Source: Chloroflexota bacterium
Lineage (GTDB): Bacteria > Chloroflexota > Anaerolineae > Promineifilales > Promineifilaceae
DNA: 13,243 nucleotides
Assembly (NCBI GenBank): GCA_963169155.1
Contig: CAUJGI010000470.1
Coordinates: forward strand, 1 to 13,243
Direction of reading: 5' to 3'
Under the pieces are notes generated by a model, which had not been told where the DNA came from, did not search any database, and saw nothing but the letters and a program-made list of their open reading frames with translations. Of this stretch, positions 6,457 to 13,097 are shown piece after piece. Positions within the stretch are counted from its first letter, which is position 1; the number at the start of each line of letters is the position of its first letter. The position numbers and the translations under genes were made by a program.

Positions 6457-8475
6457 TTACGGATTGACGAGCTCCAGGTTATAGAGACCGGCAATACTCC
6501 AACCGTCTGTCAGATCCAGCGGGGGAACTGGCGGGTTGGTGCCGTCGCCTTCGTACGGGAAGTTGGTCCATACAGACTCATTCACCGTGTGGAAGGATTG
6601 CGGACGGTACATCAGCGTGAAGGAGGGGATATCGGACAGGTAGATGCGCACCAGTTCGGTGTACATTTCCTGCAATACGGCCGGATCCGTTTCGTTGGGG
6701 ATGGCCTGAATCAGGGCATCGGCGTCGGCATTGGCGTATTGACCCCAGTTACCGTTCCAGTTGCTGGCCATGCCGATGAACTCGGAGCTGAGCAGCTTGC
6801 GGATACGGCCCCACGGTTGGGTCGGGCCAGCGCCATCGCTCCACATCATGAAGATGTCGTACCCTTCGGGCAGGGGAGCGTCGGATTTGGTGACAACGGT
6901 CTGGTAGACGGCCCATTCGGGGTAGTTGGTGGTGATTTCGATGCCGATTTCAGCACCAGCAGCGGCCACAACTTCGATGGCAGCTTGCCAGTCAGACCAA
7001 CCATTGGGGCAGGTGGCTACGTAGCTCAGTTTTTCACCGTTGTATTCACGCCAGCCATCGCCATCGGAATCAACGATACCAGCTTCGTCGAGCAGCGCTT
7101 TAGCGCCTTCGATATCGTTACCCACCCACTGCAGGTCAGCAACGGCCGTTTGGTCATAAAGCGCCTGTTCGCCGGGGGTTGGGTTCATCAAAGAACGCGG
7201 TACCTGGTCGAAGGTGGCGGATTGGTCCGTCATCGCGTTGGCAATGATGGTGGGATAGTCAACGGCCATCGCAATCGCCTTGCGCACGGCCAGCTGATCC
7301 AAACCGGGCGACTGCAGGTTGAAGAAAGCGGTCGGCAGGCTGGCACCAATGCCGTAGGGGGCATCGGGCAGGTAGGTGGAGATGGGCAAACCATCTTGCA
7401 GCCACAGGTCCTGAACGTTGGAGTTGAACTGCTGGCTTACGTCTACTTCACCAGCTTGCAGCGCGGTGGTACCAGCAGCATTGTCCTTGAAGATGGTGTG
7501 GGCCAGGTACTTGGGCACTGGCAGTTTGCCCCACATGCTGGCGTCTTGTCCCCAGTAGTTGTCGTCGCGAATCATGACAACTTTGGTGTCGTCAGCAAAG
7601 TATTTGTAGTATGGGCCGGAGAAGGCAGCGTCCTCAGCCGGATCGGCCATCAGGGCCGTTGCATCGCCACCAGCGCGGGCTTCCAGGGTCTCGGTCCACG
7701 CTTTTTGGATGACGTAGTTGCTGCTCAGGAAAGCTTCCACGATCAGCGGGTTCACAGCAGCGCCTTCATCGTTGAGTTTGGCCTGTACCAGAACGGTTTG
7801 GGCATCGACGGCAACAACGTTCTCGATGTAGTCGATGTTACCAGCAGCGGTGGGGGTGTTGTATTTCACATGGGTAGCCCAGGTGTAGGCAACATCTTCG
7901 GCGGTTACCGGCGTGCCATCATTCCAATGGGCGGCGGGGTTGATGGAGAAGGTAATCTCAGTGCGAGCGTCGTTCCACGCAAATGCACCATCAGCCAGCA
8001 AAGGATACATCTGGCCGTCGAGCATGTTGTACAGGTAGGGGGTCTCGAACATGGTCACGCGGGCATTGTCTTGCTGGGCAATGGCCATGGCGTTGTTGTT
8101 GCTGTTGGAGTAGGGGTTCCAACCAACAACCGAACCCCACTGTTGTCCATTGAAGTACAGGGTTTCGTTGCGGGGCAGGGAATTGGGGTCAGCGGCCGTT
8201 TCTTCTACAGGGGCAGCTTCTTCCTCAACCGGGGCAGCTTCTTCTTCAGCTGGCGCAGCTTCTTCTTCAGCCGGGGCAGCTTCTTCTTCGGCCGGAGCAG
8301 CTTCTTCAACTGGCGCGGCTTCTTCTTCGGCTGGGGCAGCTTCTTCTTCAGCTGGCACAGCCACGTCTGCGGGTTCTTCTTCCTCAGTTGGTGTTGAGCC
8401 ACAAGCGCCTAAGGTAAGCGCCAGGGCAAGCAGCACGCCGAGAAGAACAAAAAACAAGCGATTTTTGTGTTTCAT
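6457..8475 (-). CDS. Family-5 solute-binding lipoprotein of an Opp/Dpp-type ABC importer
   Basis: Extracytoplasmic substrate-binding protein, 672 residues. It starts MKHKNRLFF with a hydrophobic signal peptide and lipobox LGAC, giving a lipidated Cys25. A Glu/Ala/Pro-rich linker follows (about 30-95), then the SBP_bac_5 domain from about 104 to the end. The family signature is visible at NDGTPVTAEDVAYTW (185-199). A calcium-loop-like DSDGDGWRE occurs at 469-477, frequent in this family. The frame is open upstream to 8586, but the ATG at 8475 has GAGGAGAG just upstream and makes the signal peptide N-terminal, so it is the start. It is the probable partner of the permease and ATPase genes downstream. 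Substrate is not readable: family 5 binds peptides, nickel chelates or oligosaccharides. It is divergent from the LAL regulator. Confidence 0.93.
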   Translation of the reverse strand: MKHKNRLFFVLLGVLLALALTLGACGSTPTEEEEPADVAVPAEEEAAPAEEEAAPVEEAAPAEEEAAPAEEEAAPAEEEAAPVEEEAAPVEETAADPNSLPRNETLYFNGQQWGSVVGWNPYSNSNNNAMAIAQQDNARVTMFETPYLYNMLDGQMYPLLADGAFAWNDARTEITFSINPAAHWNDGTPVTAEDVAYTWATHVKYNTPTAAGNIDYIENVVAVDAQTVLVQAKLNDEGAAVNPLIVEAFLSSNYVIQKAWTETLEARAGGDATALMADPAEDAAFSGPYYKYFADDTKVVMIRDDNYWGQDASMWGKLPVPKYLAHTIFKDNAAGTTALQAGEVDVSQQFNSNVQDLWLQDGLPISTYLPDAPYGIGASLPTAFFNLQSPGLDQLAVRKAIAMAVDYPTIIANAMTDQSATFDQVPRSLMNPTPGEQALYDQTAVADLQWVGNDIEGAKALLDEAGIVDSDGDGWREYNGEKLSYVATCPNGWSDWQAAIEVVAAAGAEIGIEITTNYPEWAVYQTVVTKSDAPLPEGYDIFMMWSDGAGPTQPWGRIRKLLSSEFIGMASNWNGNWGQYANADADALIQAIPNETDPAVLQEMYTELVRIYLSDIPSFTLMYRPQSFHTVNESVWTNFPYEGDGTNPPVPPLDLTDGWSIAGLYNLELVNP
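8210..8353 (-). repeat. In-frame 21-bp tandem repeats encoding Glu/Ala/Pro linker
   Basis: Seven imperfect units lie head to tail inside the binding-protein gene: six of 21 bases and one of 18 (8294-8311). Each encodes a variant of the heptad APAEEEA, where the second A may be V. Units differ mostly at third codon positions. The block forms the acidic, proline-spaced linker between the lipid anchor and the binding domain, so copy number can change by whole units without breaking the frame. Confidence 0.9.
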
Positions 8476-8547
8476 ACTGAATCTCTCCTCTCTAGTGGAT
8501 GATTTTTGCTGTAATGAGTGCCGAAAATGTTTTTTCAGAAACATAAC

Positions 8548-8803
8548 CGCAAAAACCCAATAATAGATAAGATTGTCTGTGGCCAAACAATCAGTTTGCT
8601 TAATAGTAAAAAATACCCAATCCGACGCACTTTGTACATCTTGTTTTTGGAGGATTTTGCCAAGGCAACAGAACGTTTATTGGGTGATATTTCACAAATT
8701 GATATACAAATTTCTCGAAAAAGTTACCCAAATTTGTTACAATGGCCAAAATTTGGGTAACTTTTCTTCAGGTTTACCTCTTCCTGTCTGTTGGGTAACT
8801 TTG
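8548..8803. promoter_or_regulatory. Array of six TTGGGTAA-like sites, candidate operators
   Basis: The consensus is about TTGGGTAACTTTT. Copies: TTGGGTTTTTGCG (8548-8560, minus), TTGGGTATTTTTT (8608-8620, minus), TTGGGTGATATTT (8680-8692, plus), TTGGGTAACTTTT (8719-8731, minus), the same sequence (8753-8765, plus) and TTGGGTAACTTTG (8791-8803, plus). I found the full octamer TTGGGTAA/TTACCCAA only in this stretch of the window, three times. Clustering in the gap between a LAL regulator and a transporter gene is what an operator array would look like; binding by that regulator is inferred. Confidence 0.55.
8719..8765. repeat. Perfect 17-bp inverted repeat with 13-base spacer
   Basis: The left arm AAAAGTTACCCAAATTT (8719-8735) and right arm AAATTTGGGTAACTTTT (8749-8765) are exact reverse complements separated by 13 bases. 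The repeat lies 94 bases before the likely ATG of the LAL gene. It could be a dimeric protein-binding site or, if transcribed, an AU-rich hairpin in the leader. It is a poor terminator candidate, since the stem is AT-rich. Confidence 0.85.
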
Positions 8804-8858
8804 TGGGGTGATCTACCGATCTGATGAAACGTGTCTCATAAAAGGGTGTGGGAAGCAG

Positions 8859-11800
8859 ATGAAGGCAATTATCAAAGATAGTTTGTTATGGGTGGATGTG
8901 GTAGAAACGGCCGTTCCCGCCCCCATCCCCCTGGCATCAACCGAGTGGAACAACTGGCTGGCCACCAACAGCCAGTTTAAGTTTAAGGGAAGCGCAGGCC
9001 ATTTCTCGGCCAGACGCGAGACCCGGCACGGCGGCGATTACTGGTACGCCTATCGCCGCCGCAGCGGCAAGCTGCATAAAGCCTACCTGGGCAAGTCCGA
9101 GGAGCTAAACCTGACGCAGCTAGAAGAAACGGCCGCTGCCCTGGCTGGCAAAACCCTTTTCAACCCCCTCACGTTATTCACCCAGCCGCAAACCGCCATC
9201 GTCCCTGCCAAATCTTCCATCCATACCGCCTTCCCCGCCATTACCAAAATCAGACCACCTATCCTGCCCCCCACGCTCATCACCCGGCCCCGCCTCATGC
9301 AAAAAATTCATACCCCGGTGACCTTCATTTGTGCGCCGGGCGGTTTTGGTAAAAGCACGCTGCTTAACGCCTGGCAGCAGGAATGCTGCGACATCCCCGT
9401 GGCCTGGGCCTCGCTCGATGCCGACGACAACCACTTGATACGCTTCTGGACCACCATCATCATGGCGCTCAAAGCGGTGGTGCCCGGTTTTCGGCAAGGC
9501 TTGCTGCAAGAGCTGCGACTCTCCGCCGGGATCACCCCGGGCGAAATCGTGGCGCGCTTGTCGAATGAAATTGTCAACGTCATCCAGGAAACCTCTGGCT
9601 TAGGGCTGATTTTGGATGATTACCACCATATCCAGCACCCAGACATCCACAACTCCATCCAGATCTGGCTGGAGCATTTGCCGCCCGGTCTACAGCTCAT
9701 CATTTCTGGCCGAACCCGCCCGCCGATTGCCCTGGGCTGCGTGCGTGCCCGCGGGCTGGTCACCGAGCTGGAGATGGAAGATTTGCGCTTTACGCGGGAA
9801 GAAGGCGTGGAATTTTTACAGCAGCACGTTGCCGATCAACCGCTGGCCCACGGCGACATGGAAACGTTGGTTAACCGCACCAGCGGGTGGGCCGCGGGCC
9901 TGATGCTGGCCGTTTTGGCGCTGAATAAACAGCAAGACCGGCAGCGCTTTCTGGAAACGTTTAGCGGCGCACACATCTTTCTGCGCGAATATTTTTTGGA
10001 AAGCGTCTTGCACCAGCAGCCCGAAGAAGTAAAAACCTTCTTGCTAAAAACCTCCATTCTAAAGCAGCTAACCGGCGGTTTATGCGACGCCCTCACCGGG
10101 CACACGGACGGGGCCGAGATGCTGGTCCGACTGTGGCAAGAAAATCTGTTTCTGGTCCGCTCCGAAGAACAGGCGTGGTATACCTATCATGACCTGTTTG
10201 CTGAAATGTTGAGCAACCAGCTGGAAACGCAACACCCCGACCTGATTCCCGACCTGCACCGCCGGGCGGCCGCCTGGTATCGCCTGCGCGATGGCTCGGC
10301 CGAGGCCGTCCGCCACTTGCTGGCCATTAAAGATTGGGAAGATGCGGCGTCTCTCATTGAAGAGGTGGTGCTGCGGGAATTGGTGGAGTTTGGCGAAGAT
10401 TCGCGCCTGCTGCGCTGGATTCAGCAGCTGCCCGAATCCGTTTTTCAGCATCACAAAACGCTGCTCTTTGTTTATTTGCGGCTGGCCAAATTGGCCATGT
10501 CTACCGGGGAAGTGGAGCGGTTCCTGCGACGCCTGGAGCAAAATCTCGTGGCCAAGCCTCAGGAGGCGTTGACGGATGATGAACGAGAAGTGCTGACAGA
10601 GATACGAACCATTCAGAAACGTAAGATCGCTGGAGACTTATCGATTTCGCCGACGGCACCTGCGGATTCCCGCTGGCAGCTGCTGGACGCTTTGTGGATT
10701 GTGGAGGCCAGCTTTTTGCCCCAAACCGAAGAAGTGGGCCTAAGGCTGTATGAAATTTACGAGCAGTCGCGTGTCCAAGGGAATTTGTTTGTCATGTTGA
10801 TTGCCGGTGCCGATTGTGCCAACCGGGCCTTCATGCGCGGCCACCTGCGGGAAAGCGAAAAGCTGGTGTACCAAATGCTGCAATATGCGTTGGCCCAGCG
10901 GGGCAAGCTGCCCGAGCCTGCCAGCATTGCCCTGGTTATCTTGAGCCACATTTACCGGATGCGTAACGAATTGACCGAGGCGCACCAGCTGATTCAACGG
11001 GCAACGGCCGTTGATCCCAACCCTACCAGTTCAAATATGCCGATAAACTTCGCCATTGCCCGGGCCAAACTGCAAGCCACCTCAGGGCATTACGAGGAAG
11101 CCATTGCCACGATCCAGGCAGCCCGCACCTTGCAGGCACAGCGCCCTTCTGGGGGCTGGCGTGATCAGGATCTGGCCGTGTATGAAGCCATGTTCTCTCT
11201 TCCGCTGGAAAATTGGGCTGAAATCGAACGGCTGCTAGGTGAAGTGTATGAGGATGATCATGGACGGGCACAGCTGGTACGCGCTGAGATGCTGCTGCAA
11301 CAAAAGCAGGCCGGCCTGGCCGAGAAAATTTTGGACAGTCTGCTAAAGCGTTACCCAGACGGCATCGCCAATGAACCTACCATGCAGGTGCGCGTGCTGC
11401 TGGGGCTGGCGCTGTTTGAACAGCACAAACTCAACCAGGCGCGGCAGGTAATGACCGAGGCTGTCCGATTGGCTGCGCCGGAACGCCTGATACGGCCGTT
11501 CCTCACCCCCGGCGCTTCCCTCATTCCCCTGCTGGCCCTGCTGCGCCACACCGAAACCCTCACCACCGAATCGCAGGAATTTCTCCTGCACATCTTGCAG
11601 CTGCTGGGCTGCCCGGATCAGACGGCCGATTGGCTGCCCCAGGAAAAGCTGGAATCTTTAAAAACGGCCGCATCCATCACCGAACGGGAACAGGAAGTGC
11701 TCAAACTGGTCAGCAGCGGCCTGTCGAACCGCGAAATTGGCATGCAGCTATGCATTACCCCCGGCACCGTCAAAACCCACCTGGCCAACATCTACGACAA

Positions 11801-11861
11801 GCTGGACGTGCACTGCCGCACCCAGGCCATCGCCGAAGCGCGCACGTTGCAGCTGATTTAG
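8859..11861 (+). CDS. LAL/MalT-type LuxR-family ATP-dependent transcriptional regulator
   Basis: Large cytoplasmic STAND-class activator, 1000 residues. An N-terminal module (about 1-95) contains WNNWL, FSARRE and GGDYWYAYRRRSGKLHKAYLGK. A linker IRPPILPPTLITRPRL (131-146) follows, then the NTPase with Walker A APGGFGKST (159-167) and Walker B LILDDYHHI (250-258). A long helical TPR-like region comes next, and a C-terminal LuxR helix-turn-helix (about 938-1000: ITEREQEVLKLVSSG.SNREI and TPGTVKTHLANIYDKL). In this class ligand and ATP binding drive oligomerisation and DNA binding. The frame is open from a GTG at 8808, but that has no ribosome site; ATG 8859 has a close GGAAG (3 bases), so it is preferred with reservation. 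It is divergent from the binding-protein gene, suggesting it controls the importer. The ligand is unknown. Confidence 0.9.
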   Translation: MKAIIKDSLLWVDVVETAVPAPIPLASTEWNNWLATNSQFKFKGSAGHFSARRETRHGGDYWYAYRRRSGKLHKAYLGKSEELNLTQLEETAAALAGKTLFNPLTLFTQPQTAIVPAKSSIHTAFPAITKIRPPILPPTLITRPRLMQKIHTPVTFICAPGGFGKSTLLNAWQQECCDIPVAWASLDADDNHLIRFWTTIIMALKAVVPGFRQGLLQELRLSAGITPGEIVARLSNEIVNVIQETSGLGLILDDYHHIQHPDIHNSIQIWLEHLPPGLQLIISGRTRPPIALGCVRARGLVTELEMEDLRFTREEGVEFLQQHVADQPLAHGDMETLVNRTSGWAAGLMLAVLALNKQQDRQRFLETFSGAHIFLREYFLESVLHQQPEEVKTFLLKTSILKQLTGGLCDALTGHTDGAEMLVRLWQENLFLVRSEEQAWYTYHDLFAEMLSNQLETQHPDLIPDLHRRAAAWYRLRDGSAEAVRHLLAIKDWEDAASLIEEVVLRELVEFGEDSRLLRWIQQLPESVFQHHKTLLFVYLRLAKLAMSTGEVERFLRRLEQNLVAKPQEALTDDEREVLTEIRTIQKRKIAGDLSISPTAPADSRWQLLDALWIVEASFLPQTEEVGLRLYEIYEQSRVQGNLFVMLIAGADCANRAFMRGHLRESEKLVYQMLQYALAQRGKLPEPASIALVILSHIYRMRNELTEAHQLIQRATAVDPNPTSSNMPINFAIARAKLQATSGHYEEAIATIQAARTLQAQRPSGGWRDQDLAVYEAMFSLPLENWAEIERLLGEVYEDDHGRAQLVRAEMLLQQKQAGLAEKILDSLLKRYPDGIANEPTMQVRVLLGLALFEQHKLNQARQVMTEAVRLAAPERLIRPFLTPGASLIPLLALLRHTETLTTESQEFLLHILQLLGCPDQTADWLPQEKLESLKTAASITEREQEVLKLVSSGLSNREIGMQLCITPGTVKTHLANIYDKLDVHCRTQAIAEARTLQLI

Positions 11862-11871
11862 CTTCTAACTG

Positions 11872-11904
11872 AGATTGGGCCCCTCTTAAAGAGTGGCCCA
11901 ATCT
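11872..11904. terminator. Near-perfect 33-base palindrome between convergent genes
   Basis: AGATTGGGCC (11872-11881) pairs with GGCCCAATCT (11895-11904). After one C/T mismatch, CTCTT (11883-11887) pairs with AAGAG (11889-11893) around a single A, so 15 of 16 positions pair. It starts 10 bases after the regulator's stop and ends 12 bases before the stop of the convergent haem-binding gene. The placement suggests a bidirectional terminator, but no T-run follows on either strand, so a protein-binding or RNA-stabilising role is also possible. Confidence 0.65.
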
Positions 11905-11916
11905 GAAGACGGTTAC

Positions 11917-12378
11917 TCAGTCCAGGTTCTCTTTCATGATGTCCATGAGATCATACACCAGCTGGCCGCGCTCCACGTCACTTAAATACGCCTCCGGGTG
12001 CAGCACCATGTAATAGGGCAGCGGCATGTGGCTTTTCGTGACCGTTTCGGCCATCTCACCGATTTGCTCCTCACTGCAGCACGTTTCTTCCCACCGGGAA
12101 AAATTCAGCGCCTCGCGGCCGCGCTGCACGTCGTATGCCAGGAGGAAGTAAGCAGGCACCACCTTGGTATACCAGGGCCAGCGCGTTTCATGGCTGTGGC
12201 AGTCGTAGCAGGCGCGCTCAACCAGCTGCTGGGTGTGAACGTCCTCCCACTCCGGGGCGGAGACCACAGCGGGATTGGTGGTATCGGTCGGCCACAGCTG
12301 CAGCAGCGCCAATGTGAGCACAACGGCCGTTACACACGCCACAAATATCGGGCGATTTTCCTTCCTTAACCGCAGCAA
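11917..12378 (-). CDS. Membrane-anchored haem-binding domain protein (Haem_bd-like, CxxCH)
   Basis: A 153-residue protein with one N-terminal membrane helix (about 11-29) and a periplasm-facing domain. The covalent haem motif CYDCH is at 57-61, followed by SHETRWPWY, the DV..GREALNFSRWEE block and MPLPYYMVLHPEAYLS, which together match the Haem_bd family as I know it. Members are usually found with cytochromes or in cytochrome peroxidase-like contexts; the precise electron partner is unknown. The start is TTG at 12378, 6 bases after the cytochrome c stop, with GAGGTGA well placed just upstream; the only upstream ATG runs straight into a stop. A CC pair inside the EETCCSEE segment is not part of the haem site. 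Last gene of the respiratory cluster here. Confidence 0.85.
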   Translation of the reverse strand: MLRLRKENRPIFVACVTAVVLTLALLQLWPTDTTNPAVVSAPEWEDVHTQQLVERACYDCHSHETRWPWYTKVVPAYFLLAYDVQRGREALNFSRWEETCCSEEQIGEMAETVTKSHMPLPYYMVLHPEAYLSDVERGQLVYDLMDIMKENLD

Positions 12379-12384
12379 CTTACA

Positions 12385-12756
12385 TCACCTCAACGAGTAC
12401 AGATAGGCGCTGATATCCAGCGCTTCTTGTTCGGAAATCAACAAATCGGGCATGGCCGTGCCCGGTTCGATGGCCTGGGGATTCATCAGCCATACCACCA
12501 GGTTGCCCGGACGGTTGGGCAGCGCCCCGGCGATGTAGCCGCGCTCGGCCCACTCGTCCAGCGGCGGCCCCACCGTGGCGTTGGCCCCGGGAATGCCGGG
12601 AATGTCGTGGCAGGCACCGCAGCCGTAATCCGTCACGAGTTCCTGACCCACATCGGCGTCGCCGCCGACGACGTAGGATTGTTCACCCGAGGGCGGCTGG
12701 CAGCCCAACAGGAGCAGCGCCAGCAGCCAGAGGAAAAAGCCTGCGGGTTTCAGCAT
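12385..12756 (-). CDS. Monohaem cytochrome c lipoprotein
   Basis: A 123-residue protein. MLKPAGFFLW opens a signal peptide with lipobox LLLGC, giving lipid-anchored Cys19. Haem attachment motif CGACH is at 46-50, and the likely axial Met102 lies in GTAMPDL, followed by the C-terminal helix EALDISAYLYSLR typical of class I cytochromes c. The sequence VGPPLDEWAERGYIAG resembles small cytochromes associated with terminal oxidases. I prefer ATG 12756, which overlaps the previous stop (ATGCTGA), over the in-frame GTG at 12783, because it gives a proper signal peptide. Probable role: electron carrier on the outer face of the membrane, feeding the oxidase encoded upstream. Confidence 0.9.
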   Translation of the reverse strand: MLKPAGFFLWLLALLLLGCQPPSGEQSYVVGGDADVGQELVTDYGCGACHDIPGIPGANATVGPPLDEWAERGYIAGALPNRPGNLVVWLMNPQAIEPGTAMPDLLISEQEALDISAYLYSLR

Positions 12757-13097
12757 GGCGGCAGCACCAGGGCGGCCACCCACACGGCCGTTGTCATCAC
12801 CCCAAAAAGTCCACTTAACAACAAACCGGTGAGGCCCAGGAAACGGCCGTTGCCCGCATCATCCCCCTCCCGCCACGCCCGCCAGGCCCACCAACCCGCC
12901 AGGCCAATCAGTCCCAACGTCACCACGGTAGACAGCGTGGCCAGGGGGAAAAAGGCCGGGGGCGACAGCAGCGGCAGACGGCAGGCGGCTTCGTTCAACA
13001 CGTAGACCAGCACAAAATAAACCGTCCACGCCGCCGGGCTGAGCATAAATCCCAGCCACTGCTGGCGGCGGGTCGTGGGGCCGCTCAGCAGCTTCAT
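12750..13097 (-). CDS. Small membrane protein of the oxidase cluster, function unknown
   Basis: A 115-residue protein with three predicted membrane helices (about 18-38, 50-75 and 88-110). A short charged loop (REGDDAGNGR) separates the second and third. The frame runs upstream to 13229, but ATG 13097 has a strong GGGAGGTG just upstream and overlaps the preceding stop by one base (TGATG), so the longer reading is rejected. The first helix (LSPAAWTVYFVLVYVLNEAAC) resembles uncharacterised small proteins I have seen beside haem-copper oxidase genes. A helper or structural role in the oxidase is plausible; nothing in the sequence shows a catalytic site. Confidence 0.75.
   Translation of the reverse strand: MKLLSGPTTRRQQWLGFMLSPAAWTVYFVLVYVLNEAACRLPLLSPPAFFPLATLSTVVTLGLIGLAGWWAWRAWREGDDAGNGRFLGLTGLLLSGLFGVMTTAVWVAALVLPPC

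Larger units (their letters stand above)
8476..8858. promoter_or_regulatory. Divergent regulatory region between binding-protein gene and LAL regulator
   Basis: This 383-base AT-rich stretch separates two genes reading outwards and has no credible gene of its own. It holds the inverted repeat at 8719-8765 and six TTGGGT-type motifs. Possible promoter elements are weak: on the minus strand a TATTAT -10-like box at 8560-8565, overlapping one motif and without a good -35; on the plus strand a TACAAT box at 8738-8743, lying in the loop of the inverted repeat. A small palindrome TTGCC-aa-GGCAA is at 8657-8668. The region as a control region is well supported by layout; the individual boxes are guesses. 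Confidence 0.7.
790..12851. repeat. Dispersed short palindrome ACGGCCGTT, 11 copies
   Basis: Full ACGGCCGTT copies start at 790, 2914, 4634, 5276, 7142, 8907, 11004, 11492, 12323, 12784 and 12843. Seven of them (4634, 5276, 7142, 8907, 11004, 12323, 12843) also have a preceding A, making the 10-base palindrome AACGGCCGTT. Near-copies such as ACGGCCGC (about 4664, 9129, 11665) and GCGGCCGTTT (about 8192) add to the excess. All 11 exact copies lie inside coding sequence of unrelated genes on both strands. Confidence 0.85.

Noticed and set aside
8210..8353. Possible CRISPR or intergenic repeat array
   Set aside because: Units are directly contiguous with no spacers and lie in frame inside the lipoprotein gene, encoding the Glu/Ala/Pro linker.
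6589..8397. 602-residue open frame on the plus strand opposite the binding-protein gene
   Set aside because: Its Gly/Val-rich, Phe-Phe-repeat translation is the antisense shadow of a codon-biased gene; the minus strand has a signal peptide, lipobox and family-5 motifs.
8719..8765. The inverted repeat as an intrinsic terminator
   Set aside because: The stem is AT-rich, no gene ends upstream of it on either strand, and both flanking genes read outwards from the region.
12757..12783. GTG start at 12783 for the cytochrome c
   Set aside because: It would add nine residues (MGGRPGAAA) before a complete lipoprotein signal peptide; the ATG at 12756 overlapping the previous stop fits better.
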